Source: a bacterium UBA2214
GTDB taxonomy: Bacteria; Zhuqueibacterota; Zhuqueibacteria; Residuimicrobiales; Residuimicrobiaceae
Reading direction: 5' to 3'
DNA: 26,187 nt
NCBI GenBank assembly: GCA_002327255.1
Contig: DCUM01000207.1
Coordinates: 1-26,187, forward strand
Shown here: positions 8,459 to 15,729 of the stretch, in pieces
How positions within the stretch are numbered: position 1 is the stretch's first letter
Layout: each line of letters starts with the position of its first letter
The notes under the pieces: model-generated
Told to the model about the DNA's origin: nothing
Databases searched by the model: none
Seen by the model: only the letters and a program-made list of their open reading frames with translations
Program-made: the position numbers and the translations under genes

Positions 8459-9349
8459 CTATGGAACGATGAAGAAGCGTTCGTCCTTGATATTGTCCTC
8501 GATGTTTTCCAGCGCTTTGAGTGTGCGTTCCCGGTCTCTGAAATTCAATTCGGTGATGATGGCATTGATCAGAACCGTGATCGCGCCAACCGAGTTGCTG
8601 AACATGAGATTATCGGTCTTGATTTGAAAGGTGTACGTTGCGTGATTGCGGATGGGGGCTATTTTTTTATCGGTAAAAGCGATGCTGGAGAGACCCTTTT
8701 GTTTCGCCAATGCGATGGCTTCCACCGTTTCACGTGAATACGGCGAGAAGCTGAAAGCGATCAAGAGATCATCGGCGTTCATGTGAGCCACCTGCTCTTT
8801 GAAGCGCAGGTAATCCAAAGACATATGATGCGCCGGATAATGATAGAGACAGAGCAGAAAGGTCATGAGTTGAGACAAAGCGGCGGAAAGTTCGAGTCCG
8901 AGACAATAGATATTTTTGGCCTGGATGATGGATTCAACCGCCTGTGTGAATTTGTTTTTATCGATATACTGCAGCGTCTCCTGGATATTCGTGATGACAT
9001 TTTGCGCGACCAGTGTGACGCTGTCAATGCGGTTTTCCTGCTCGGAAGTGGCGACTTTGTATTTTTCGGTAGGGGAGAGTTGGTCGATGAGGCTGGAGGA
9101 AAATTCTTCTTTCAATTCTTTAAAACCGGTATAGCCGATCAGCTGGGCGAATCGTACTACGGAGGCTTTGCTGACGCGCGCTTGCTGGGCAATATCCTGA
9201 ATGGACAGCAAAGCCACCAGAGTCCTGTTTTCGAGAAAGAATTCCGCCACCTTTTTCTGATTCGGCGGCATGTCCGGCAACGCCCGATAGATGGCTTGTT
9301 CCAGTTTTTGTTTTGGGCTCATCAAAAGTACTTGTAATTTTAATTTCAT
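8459..9349 (-). CDS. RpiR/MurR-family transcriptional regulator (HTH + SIS)
   Basis: About 296 residues. The N-terminal HTH_6 domain covers roughly 15-90, with the helix-turn-helix in LSIQDIAQQARVSKASVVRF; residues 125-255 form a SIS (sugar isomerase) effector domain with the LIAFSFSPYSRET segment. RpiR proteins usually bind a phosphosugar or related metabolite and repress or activate adjacent genes. The start is uncertain. TTG at 9361 lies inside the inverted repeat, ATG at 9349 is adopted, and ATG at 9322 (MSPKQ) would also give a complete domain; none has a good Shine-Dalgarno sequence. It is first in a four-gene operon and is preceded by a promoter and overlapping palindrome, so autoregulation is likely. 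The SIS effector is unusual for a peptide operon; amino-sugar-derived control is possible. Confidence 0.9.
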   Translation of the reverse strand: MKLKLQVLLMSPKQKLEQAIYRALPDMPPNQKKVAEFFLENRTLVALLSIQDIAQQARVSKASVVRFAQLIGYTGFKELKEEFSSSLIDQLSPTEKYKVATSEQENRIDSVTLVAQNVITNIQETLQYIDKNKFTQAVESIIQAKNIYCLGLELSAALSQLMTFLLCLYHYPAHHMSLDYLRFKEQVAHMNADDLLIAFSFSPYSRETVEAIALAKQKGLSSIAFTDKKIAPIRNHATYTFQIKTDNLMFSNSVGAITVLINAIITELNFRDRERTLKALENIEDNIKDERFFIVP

Positions 9350-9356
9350 TATCCCA

Positions 9357-9382
9357 TTCAATGAAACTATTGTTTCATTGAA
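9357..9382. promoter_or_regulatory. Candidate RpiR operator (11-bp perfect inverted repeat)
   Basis: Perfect inverted repeat: arm TTCAATGAAAC, 4-base spacer TATT, arm GTTTCATTGAA. The core TGAAAC...GTTTCA has the TGAAA/TTTCA half-site form common for RpiR-family operators. It touches the -10 hexamer at 9382 and spans the expected transcription start (about 9375), where a bound dimer would block initiation. It lies directly upstream of the rpiR-type gene. A transcriptional terminator is unlikely because it is AT-rich and lies in the leader. Confidence 0.72.
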
Positions 9383-9410
9383 ATATGCAATCTTGTGATG
9401 AAAAAGTCAA
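9382..9410 (-). promoter_or_regulatory. Sigma70-like promoter of the RpiR-peptidase-transporter operon
   Basis: On the minus strand, TTGACT (9405-9410) and CATATT (9382-9387) are separated by exactly 17 bp. The -35 matches the consensus at five of six bases and the -10 at four of six. The predicted start near 9375 falls inside the adjacent inverted repeat. No other promoter of comparable quality is visible before the downstream genes, which are closely packed. Confidence 0.6.
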
Positions 9411-9591
9411 GACTTTTCTGCATTTATTTTTTGTGCCTTCTCTTTTGCCTCGACGCTCCCGCGCGGCGCGGCGCCGCCACAAGATCCGGTAAGCCCCATC
9501 GACAAATTGCTTGAAAATCTCGCGAAATAGTCTTATCTTCCCTGCAATAGGGGGGTGAGTCTTTCTGGGCAGGTTTTTGACGGGATAAAAA

Positions 9592-10701
9592 ATGGTACAG
9601 CGCATAGTCGCTCTCATGTGTAAAGAATTTGTTCACATCCGGCGCGACGGACGCAGCCTGCTCATCCTCTTTCTCATGCCGCTCCTCATGATTCTCCTCT
9701 ACGGCTATGCCATCAACTTTGATATCAAGGAGTTCAAAATCGGTCTCCTTGATCAGGATGCAACTTCCGCCTCGCGCATGCTGGTTGACAAGCTGACCCG
9801 TTCCAATTACTTCAAAATCGCACATACCCTGTCAGATCGCGCAGAGATCGAGCGGCTCCTGAAGCGGCGCGAGGTGCAGGCGGTTCTCATCATTCCCCGG
9901 GGCTATGGCAAGGAACTGCAGCGCCACGCCGGCAGCGACATCCAGCTGGTTGTTGATGGCAGCAATGCCAATACCGCCTTGATCGCCGGCAGCTATCTGC
10001 AATCCTTTTGCGTCGCCTATTCCGCGCCGCTCGACGACGCCAGCCTGCAACCCGCCATCGGAATCAGGCCCCGGATTCTCTATAATCCCGATTTGAAGAG
10101 CACGGATTTCATCGTCCCCGGATTGAGCGTGGTGATCATGATGATGATCTGCACGCTGTTGACGTCGCTCTCCATCGCCCGGGAACGCGAATCGGGTACC
10201 ATGGAGCAAATCCTGGTTTCTCCGATCCATCCGCTCGAGATCATCATCGGCAAGGTCGCGCCCTACATCCTGTTGGCGCTGCTGGATGCCGCCAGCATCA
10301 TCGCTTTCTCCGTGGTACTGTTCCAGGTGCCCTTGCGTGGCAGTGCGTTGCTGCTTCTGCTGCTCTCCATCTGTTTCATCTATGCGGCGCTCAGCATCGG
10401 CGTTCTCATCTCGTCGCGCGCCCGCTCGCAACAGACGGCCATGATCGCCGCCAATGTGACCTTCGAGCTGCCTTCGTTGCTGCTGTCCGGTTTCATCTAT
10501 CCCATCAGCTCGCTGCCCATTGTGCTGCAGGTTGTTTCCCATCTCATTCCCACCCGGCATTTCATCCTCATCAATCGCGGCATCATGCTCAAAGGCCTCG
10601 ATTTTTCCTTCTTTTATACCGAGACGCTCTTCCTGCTCCTGTTTGGTTCGCTGCTCCTGGCCCTGAGCGTTTTACGCTTCAAGACGAATCTGGAGGAGTA
10701 G
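9592..10701 (+). CDS. ABC-2 type transporter permease
   Basis: A 369-residue permease of the ABC2_membrane_3 type (YbhS/YbhR/YhhJ-like). It has an N-terminal membrane helix (about 22-44, SLLILFLMPLLMILLYGYAI), a long periplasmic domain (45-175) and five to six C-terminal helices. The cytoplasmic RERESGTMEQILVSPIHPLEIIIGK segment before helix 3 is the family signature. In characterised systems two such permeases form a heterodimer with an ATPase and an HlyD-type adaptor and export drugs or lipids. Here the gene is first after the divergent intergenic region, with neither ATPase nor adaptor before it. The upstream 240 bp hold the divergent promoter and a GC-rich patch; I see no clear plus-strand promoter. 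Shine-Dalgarno sequence is weak (GGGA). Confidence 0.9.
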   Translation: MVQRIVALMCKEFVHIRRDGRSLLILFLMPLLMILLYGYAINFDIKEFKIGLLDQDATSASRMLVDKLTRSNYFKIAHTLSDRAEIERLLKRREVQAVLIIPRGYGKELQRHAGSDIQLVVDGSNANTALIAGSYLQSFCVAYSAPLDDASLQPAIGIRPRILYNPDLKSTDFIVPGLSVVIMMMICTLLTSLSIARERESGTMEQILVSPIHPLEIIIGKVAPYILLALLDAASIIAFSVVLFQVPLRGSALLLLLLSICFIYAALSIGVLISSRARSQQTAMIAANVTFELPSLLLSGFIYPISSLPIVLQVVSHLIPTRHFILINRGIMLKGLDFSFFYTETLFLLLFGSLLLALSVLRFKTNLEE

Positions 10702-10704
10702 GCG

Positions 10705-11829
10705 TTGGGAAAAATCAAACATCTGATTCAAAAAGAATTTTTACAACTGCGCCGCGACCGCACCACCTTGTTGATCCTGCTGAGCATGCCGGTCCTGCAA
10801 TTGCTGCTTCTCGGTTATGTCGTTTCCGCCGAGATCGATGATATCAGGGTGGTGATCTGCGATCAGGATGACACGCCATTGAGCCGCGCGATCGCTCATA
10901 AACTTGACGCCAGTCCCTGCTTTGGCCGCATTTTCCACGTAAACACCCCGGGAGCTGTTCAGGCTTGTCTTGATCGCAGCGAGGTGGAGGCGGGGCTGGT
11001 GATCCCGGTCCATTTCTCTGCGCACGCCCGCACGGGCAGGCCGGCTGAAATCGCACTGCTGCTCGATGGCCAGGATGTCAACACGGCTACCATCGCGCTC
11101 GGATATCTCAACGGCCTGCTGGCTGAATTCACATCCGAGCAGATGCACGCCAACGTCAAAATGCTGGCGCAAGCGCCGCCGCCGCAAGCCTTGCGTGCCA
11201 ACTTTTTGGTGCGCTACAATCCCAATCTGCAAAACAGCGCTTTTATGATACCGGGTATTATTGTTTTTCTACTGACGCTGGCGACTTCCGGTCTCAGTGC
11301 GGCGGCACTGGTGCGCGAACGGGAAATCGGCACCATGGAGCAACTGCTCGTTTCACCGTTGAAAAAATATGAAATCATACTCGGGAAAATGATCCCCTTT
11401 GCGGCCATCGGCCTGGCGGAACTCTTCATCGGGGTGACGGTTGCCAAACTCTGGTATCACATCCCCATCGCCGGAAATCTGGCGCTGCTGACGCTTTTCA
11501 CGCTCATCTATCTCTTTACTTCCCTGGGATTGGGCCTGCTGATCTCGGCGTCGGCCAGCACCCAGCAACAGGCACTCTTCATGAGCTGGTTCGTCATGCT
11601 GTTTGTCCTGTTGATGTCCGGCTTTATGTTTCCGATCGAAAATATGCCCCATTGGGCGCAACAGTTGACCTATCTCAATCCCATGCGCTACCTGATGGTG
11701 GTGACACGTGAATTGCTGATCAAAGGATCCGGGATCCGTGAACTCTATCAGCAGGGTATCGCTCTGCTCCTTTTGGGCGGCTTTATCTTCACCATCGCAT
11801 TGCTGAGATTTCAGAAGAGGAGCGTCTGA
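10705..11829 (+). CDS. ABC-2 type transporter permease, second subunit
   Basis: A 374-residue paralogue of the preceding permease with the same layout: N-terminal helix (about 21-43), periplasmic domain with a DQDDTPLSRA segment, and C-terminal helices after REREIGTMEQLLVSPLKKYEIILGK. The start codon is TTG at 10705, supported by GGAGGA 7 bases upstream, which overlaps the end of the previous gene 3 bp away. The pair very likely forms a heterodimeric channel. Its ATPase must be encoded elsewhere or the pair may be fed by a shared ATPase; none is visible in this window. The stop overlaps the start of the next gene (TGATG), so the acyltransferase is translated with it. Confidence 0.9.
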   Translation: MGKIKHLIQKEFLQLRRDRTTLLILLSMPVLQLLLLGYVVSAEIDDIRVVICDQDDTPLSRAIAHKLDASPCFGRIFHVNTPGAVQACLDRSEVEAGLVIPVHFSAHARTGRPAEIALLLDGQDVNTATIALGYLNGLLAEFTSEQMHANVKMLAQAPPPQALRANFLVRYNPNLQNSAFMIPGIIVFLLTLATSGLSAAALVREREIGTMEQLLVSPLKKYEIILGKMIPFAAIGLAELFIGVTVAKLWYHIPIAGNLALLTLFTLIYLFTSLGLGLLISASASTQQQALFMSWFVMLFVLLMSGFMFPIENMPHWAQQLTYLNPMRYLMVVTRELLIKGSGIRELYQQGIALLLLGGFIFTIALLRFQKRSV

Positions 11830-13121
11830 TGAGACGACCGCACAGACGGGATCGCTTTCCGGCGCCAGCCATCGACAAATTTCTCTACCTGGCGCGCGCG
11901 CTGCACGATTGCCAGTCGCGCTGTGTCCTCACCTTTTCCGGCTCTGTGGACATCGACCGGCTTGCTCAGGCCATCCGCCTGAGCATCGCTGCCACGCCCA
12001 TCCTCGGATGCCGTTTCGTGGCACATCGCTGGCGTCCCTATTGGCAGCTGCAAGAGGAGCCGGAACAGATCGCCCAATGTCCGGTGTGCTATCCGGAAAA
12101 TCTCGAACGGGAACAACAACAATTCCTTGCCGGGGCGATGGATCCCTGCCGCGATGCGCTGGTGCAGATGCGCCTCTTTCGCACAGACCATGATATTTTA
12201 TGTCTAAAAATGCATCATATGACCGCGGATGCAGGTGGAATGCTCGAATTCATCCGTTTGCTCGGCCGGCTCTACCACCGGCTGGCCGATCCGGAGGCGC
12301 CCAGCGATGACATCGATTCCCTGAAATCGCGGGGACAATGGCAGGCGCTGCGGCAGGCGGGTGCAAAGGCTTTGTTGCGCGGGTGTCTCAGTTACCGGTT
12401 GCCGCGAGCCGCATGGGGGCTTGCGGCGCAGGAGAATGAATGCCCGGAGAAAAGTTTTGCGTTGCGGCGCTTTTCCGCAGGGCACAGCGCCGCGATCAAG
12501 GCCTATTGTCAGGCACAGGGCGTGAGCATGGACAGCGTGCTCCACGCCGCATTCTATCATGCCCTTTTCGAGTTGCTGGATCCCCCGCCGGGATTGTCGC
12601 TGCCGATACAGGCAACGATCAATTTGCGGCGCTATTTACCCGGCACCCGTGCTCATTCCATCTGCAATCTGGCGGGCGTTTATTTCCCATCCATAACCAG
12701 TGAACCTGGCGCCACTTTTGCAAGCACACTGCGGCGCGTTCATGCTGTTCTCGAACGGGAAAAATCCCGGCAATCATGGTTGGGCGGCGCCCTTCTCCTT
12801 GAATCAGCTTTTGCATTGGGTTTTGCGCCGGCGCAGGCCATCGCCGGTTACTTGCGACAGAGGAAAATCAGCTCCTCCCGCCTGCATCCTTTTTTTGCGA
12901 ATATAGGCAACATCAAGCAGGAACAGATCGAGTTCGGCGATGTGGCGCTCAGCGACATCGCCCTCTTTGGCCCGGTTCCCTATCCGCCTGCATCCATTGT
13001 ATCGGTGCACAGTTTTCAAAATGCCTTGATGGTCACCACGGGATTCTGCCATAGCGGCGGCGGAGAAAACCCGTACGAAAAGTTGCTGGATTTGTACGTT
13101 GCGACCCTGTCACGCTTATGA
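11829..13121 (+). CDS. Condensation/wax-ester-synthase-fold acyltransferase
   Basis: A 430-residue protein of the CoA-dependent acyltransferase/NRPS-condensation superfamily. The key motif HHMTADAG (His129-His130, Asp134) corresponds to the HHxxxDG active site; the second His is the expected catalytic base. The Gly usually following Asp is Ala, with Gly one position later. The C-terminal half carries a NIGN segment and a PPASIVSVHSFQNALMVTTGF region like the second domain of wax-ester-synthase and Pap-type enzymes. The family joins an acyl thioester (CoA or carrier protein) to an alcohol or amine. No signal peptide. The start overlaps the permease stop by one base (TGATG) and GAGGAG lies 6 bases upstream, so synthesis is coupled to the permeases. 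This suggests the product is what they export, or a membrane lipid. Substrate unknown. Confidence 0.78.
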   Translation: MRRPHRRDRFPAPAIDKFLYLARALHDCQSRCVLTFSGSVDIDRLAQAIRLSIAATPILGCRFVAHRWRPYWQLQEEPEQIAQCPVCYPENLEREQQQFLAGAMDPCRDALVQMRLFRTDHDILCLKMHHMTADAGGMLEFIRLLGRLYHRLADPEAPSDDIDSLKSRGQWQALRQAGAKALLRGCLSYRLPRAAWGLAAQENECPEKSFALRRFSAGHSAAIKAYCQAQGVSMDSVLHAAFYHALFELLDPPPGLSLPIQATINLRRYLPGTRAHSICNLAGVYFPSITSEPGATFASTLRRVHAVLEREKSRQSWLGGALLLESAFALGFAPAQAIAGYLRQRKISSSRLHPFFANIGNIKQEQIEFGDVALSDIALFGPVPYPPASIVSVHSFQNALMVTTGFCHSGGGENPYEKLLDLYVATLSRL

Positions 13122-13190
13122 TGCCGCTTCGTGGTCATCCGTATGAACCCATCCACCCGGATTTTACGGGGTTATCACTGCCGGCCAATC

Positions 13191-13279
13191 TGACACGAAA
13201 TCCGGGGATGCGTGATGGCTTTGCACCATCACTTGACGGCAGGATCGCTTCATCCCCCGGTGAAGGCCCTGTCGTGTCA
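13191..13279. other. Nested inverted-repeat element (candidate structured RNA or small palindromic element)
   Basis: Three stems are nested in an 89-bp stretch. P1: TGACACGA (13191-13198) pairs perfectly with TCGTGTCA (13272-13279). P2: CCGGGGATG (13202-13210) pairs with CATCCCCCGG (13251-13260) with one bulged C. P3: GTGATGG (13212-13218) pairs perfectly with CCATCAC (13226-13232) across a 7-base loop. In addition CTGCCG (13178-13183) could pair with CGGCAG (13237-13242) as a pseudoknot. The 3' arm of P1 also contains GTGTC, able to pair with GACAC at 13293-13297 ahead of a T6 run (13307-13312). It fits no riboswitch class I recognise. It lies 70 bp after the acyltransferase stop and 132 bp before the DUF4954 start. 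It could be a leader RNA, a 3' structure of the upstream operon, or a REP/MITE-like repeat; strand is undetermined. Confidence 0.5.
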
Positions 13280-13410
13280 TCTTGCTGCTTCAGACACACT
13301 GGCGCGTTTTTTAGCTTGTTTTATTCTGATAAACTGGTAACTTTTATTATTGACATGATCCACTCAGAAACCGTCGCTAAAACCGTGACGTATAACTGTG
13401 AGGTGCCTTG

Positions 13411-15402
13411 ATGCGTCCATTCCGTCATTTGACCCGGGAAGAGATTCAGCAGGCCACCCGGCAAGCCTGCCGCGCACAAGACTGGCAGAAAATTCGCGTC
13501 GACCCGGCATTCGATGTCAATCGTCTGCAGGACGTTCATTTCCTCGGTGCGGTTACCATCGGCAAAAACGCCGGTGTCATCACCGTCGGGGAGATCCAGC
13601 GCCCGTGCGGCATCCATCATGCCATCATCAGCGACTGTGATATCGAGGATGATGTCCTCATCTCCGGGGTCCATGACGCCATTCACAATTACCGCATCGG
13701 CGCCCGCAGCGTCCTGTTGAATGTCCATGCGCTGATCGCCGATCAAGCGGCCGCCTGTGGCTGCGGCGTCAAAGTGAGTGTGTTGAATGAAGCGGGGGGA
13801 AGGGAAGTCACCCTTTTCCCCGGACTCAACGCGCAACTCGCCTATCTGCAGGCCATTCACAAACATGATGCACCCTTTCAGGGCGCCCTCGAACAGCTCC
13901 TCCGTGACCAGATAGAAGCCATGCGCTCCGCCAAAGGGATCATTGCCGATCATGTGCAAATCTGCGATGCGGGTGTCATCAAAAATGTTCATATCGGCGC
14001 GCATGCGGTCGTGCACGGGGTCAGCGAACTGAGCGATGGCACGATCCTGAGCTGCCCGGAGGACCCCGTCTTCATCGGCCCCAATACGATCTGCAGGTCC
14101 TTCATCATTTGCGAAGGCGCGCACATCAGCGATGGCGCGGTGCTGGATCATGTTTTCGTCGGACAGGCGTGCCGGGTGGGAAAAACCTTCTCGGGTGAAA
14201 ATACCCTGCTCTTTGCCAACTGCGAGGCGTTCCATTCGGAGGCCTGTTCCATTTTTGCCGCTCCCTATTCGGTGACCCACCATCGCTCGACGCTGCTCAT
14301 CGCCTGCCTCTTTTCGTTCTATAATGCCGGCAGCGGCAGCAATCAGAGCAATCACATGTACAAGCTGGGACCGGTGCATCAGGGCGTCCTGGAACGCGGC
14401 TGCAAGACCGGCTCTTTCAGCTATCTGCTGCTCGAAAGCCACATCCCCGCCTTCACGGTGATCATCGGCAAACATATGGCCAATTTCGATCTCGGCGATT
14501 TCCCCTTCTCCTATATTGCGGATGAAGGTGGCAGGTCGATGATCATCCCCGGCAAAAACCTCTTCTCCATCGGCACGGTGCGCGATGCTGCCAAATGGCC
14601 GGCAAGAGATCGCCGCAAAGCGCCGCTGAAACGCGATCTCATCCACTTTGACGTCTTTTCGCCCTACACCGTTGCAAAGATGCGCCGCGGACGCGATACG
14701 CTGCAAAAGCTTTATGCGGAAACACCCAAAGAGAGCGACAGCCTCCACCTCGGCGGCGCGGTCATAAAACGGCTCCTGCTGCGAAAAGGGGCGAAATATT
14801 ATGAATTGGCCATTGACCGTTATCTCATCGGCAAGCTCCTCAGCGCCATTGAGGTCAACCTCGATGCAGGCCTGACACTGGAAGCAGCCCTGGCCGCCCT
14901 GCCGGAGGCAAAACCCCTGCAGCAGCCCGATCACTGGCTCGACATCGCCGGCGTTCTGGTGACGGGGGAGAGGTATCAACAACTGATGCATGATGTGAGC
15001 GATCGCTCCATCACTACCCTGGAGCAGTTACTCGACCGCCTCACCGGGCTGCATGCGGCCTATCAGAGTGACGAATGGAGTTATATCTGCCATGCCTTCG
15101 CACAGGAATATGGCATATCCCTTCATGCGCTGCAGGCGGCACCCTTGCGGGAACTGGTGGAACGCTGGCAAAACGCCGCCTCCTCACTCCAGGCGCTGAT
15201 CCTGGCCGACGCCAAAATCGAGTTCGCCGATTTTGCGCACATCGGCTACGGGTTGACGGCTGCTGCAGGGGAAAAAACAGAGGATTTCATTCAGGTCCGC
15301 GGCAGCCTGGAGAGCAATCGCGTCATTCAACAGTGCGAAGAGGATGCAGCGGCCATAAAACGCAGATCGCAGCATATATTGCATTTGTTGCGCAACGATT
15401 GA
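13411..15402 (+). CDS. DUF4954-family left-handed beta-helix protein
   Basis: A 663-residue cytoplasmic protein that I recognise as DUF4954-like, mainly from the conserved core NQSNHMYKLGPVHQG and the following ERGCKTGSFSYLLLESHIPAFTVIIGKH and FPFSYI segments. Residues about 35-440 carry hexapeptide-type isoleucine/valine-glycine spacing (IGKNAGVITVG, IEDDVLISG, IGPNTIC, ISDGAVLDHVFVG), the sign of a left-handed beta-helix as in sugar acyl- and nucleotidyltransferases. About 450-663 is alpha-helical. Function is unknown; the fold suggests binding of an acyl donor or sugar nucleotide. ATG at 13411 is preferred over TTG at 13408 because GAGGTG lies 5 bases upstream. The region before it has TATTAT (13345-13350) and TTGACA (13350-13355), possible parts of promoters, neither with a good partner. 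The acyl carrier protein follows after 33 bp. Confidence 0.8.
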   Translation: MRPFRHLTREEIQQATRQACRAQDWQKIRVDPAFDVNRLQDVHFLGAVTIGKNAGVITVGEIQRPCGIHHAIISDCDIEDDVLISGVHDAIHNYRIGARSVLLNVHALIADQAAACGCGVKVSVLNEAGGREVTLFPGLNAQLAYLQAIHKHDAPFQGALEQLLRDQIEAMRSAKGIIADHVQICDAGVIKNVHIGAHAVVHGVSELSDGTILSCPEDPVFIGPNTICRSFIICEGAHISDGAVLDHVFVGQACRVGKTFSGENTLLFANCEAFHSEACSIFAAPYSVTHHRSTLLIACLFSFYNAGSGSNQSNHMYKLGPVHQGVLERGCKTGSFSYLLLESHIPAFTVIIGKHMANFDLGDFPFSYIADEGGRSMIIPGKNLFSIGTVRDAAKWPARDRRKAPLKRDLIHFDVFSPYTVAKMRRGRDTLQKLYAETPKESDSLHLGGAVIKRLLLRKGAKYYELAIDRYLIGKLLSAIEVNLDAGLTLEAALAALPEAKPLQQPDHWLDIAGVLVTGERYQQLMHDVSDRSITTLEQLLDRLTGLHAAYQSDEWSYICHAFAQEYGISLHALQAAPLRELVERWQNAASSLQALILADAKIEFADFAHIGYGLTAAAGEKTEDFIQVRGSLESNRVIQQCEEDAAAIKRRSQHILHLLRND

Positions 15403-15435
15403 TTGGGTACGTAACCTCAACCGAAAGGAATGTCC

Positions 15436-15681
15436 ATGACACGAGAAGAAATTACCCGCAGGGTGATCGCTGTAACCGCCCGTGAATTGGGGAAAAAGCC
15501 CGAAGAGATCAAGGAACCGCATCATTTTGCCTTCGACCTCGGTGCTGACTCGCTGAAATCCATCGAGCTGGTGGCGGCATTTGAAGAAGAGTTCGATTTG
15601 AATCTCAACGAAGAAGAGGCGCTCAAAGTACAGACCGTCGGCGCTGCCATCGACTTTTTCGTGCAACTGCTGCCCGAATAG
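15436..15681 (+). CDS. Acyl carrier protein
   Basis: An 81-residue acidic protein with the four-helix ACP pattern. Ser39 in the GADSLKSIEL motif is the expected 4'-phosphopantetheine attachment site; the DSL is intact. The residue after Leu is Lys rather than the Asp of fatty-acid-synthase ACPs (DSLD), which suggests a dedicated carrier rather than the housekeeping FAS ACP. The C-terminal VQTVGAAIDFF is the usual helix IV. The ATG at 15436 is preferred to that at 15430, since GAAAGGA sits 6 bases before it. No other FAS gene is nearby. It lies between the DUF4954 protein and a thioester-using condensing enzyme, with a condensation-fold acyltransferase upstream; these are plausible partners. 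Confidence 0.92.
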   Translation: MTREEITRRVIAVTARELGKKPEEIKEPHHFAFDLGADSLKSIELVAAFEEEFDLNLNEEEALKVQTVGAAIDFFVQLLPE

Positions 15682-15729
15682 TTCGCGCGGCAAAAACCGA
15701 ATGTACCGTCTAGACCATGGAGGTCGTTC

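Noticed and set aside
9361..9361. TTG as start codon of the RpiR regulator
   Set aside because: It lies inside the operator-like palindrome only about 14 bases from the predicted transcription start and has no ribosome site; the ATG at 9349 or 9322 is more plausible.
9449..9480. GC-rich self-complementary patch as a terminator
   Set aside because: The possible stems have loops too short to form, it lies between divergent genes, and no gene ends into it.
13226..13312. Intrinsic terminator after the acyltransferase at the T6 run
   Set aside because: The only hairpin near the T run is GTGTC/GACAC with a 14-base loop and a 9-base gap, too weak to call.
13345..13378. Standard sigma70 promoter for the DUF4954 gene
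   Set aside because: TATTAT at 13345 lacks a -35 at proper distance and TTGACA at 13350 lacks a -10; neither makes a full promoter.
13118..13411. 97-codon open frame across the intergenic region before DUF4954
   Set aside because: No Shine-Dalgarno sequence at its start, no recognisable domain, and it runs through the nested inverted repeats, which explain the region better.
13321..14991. 556-codon open frame on the minus strand opposite DUF4954
   Set aside because: No recognisable domain or start signal, while the plus strand encodes the conserved DUF4954 core.
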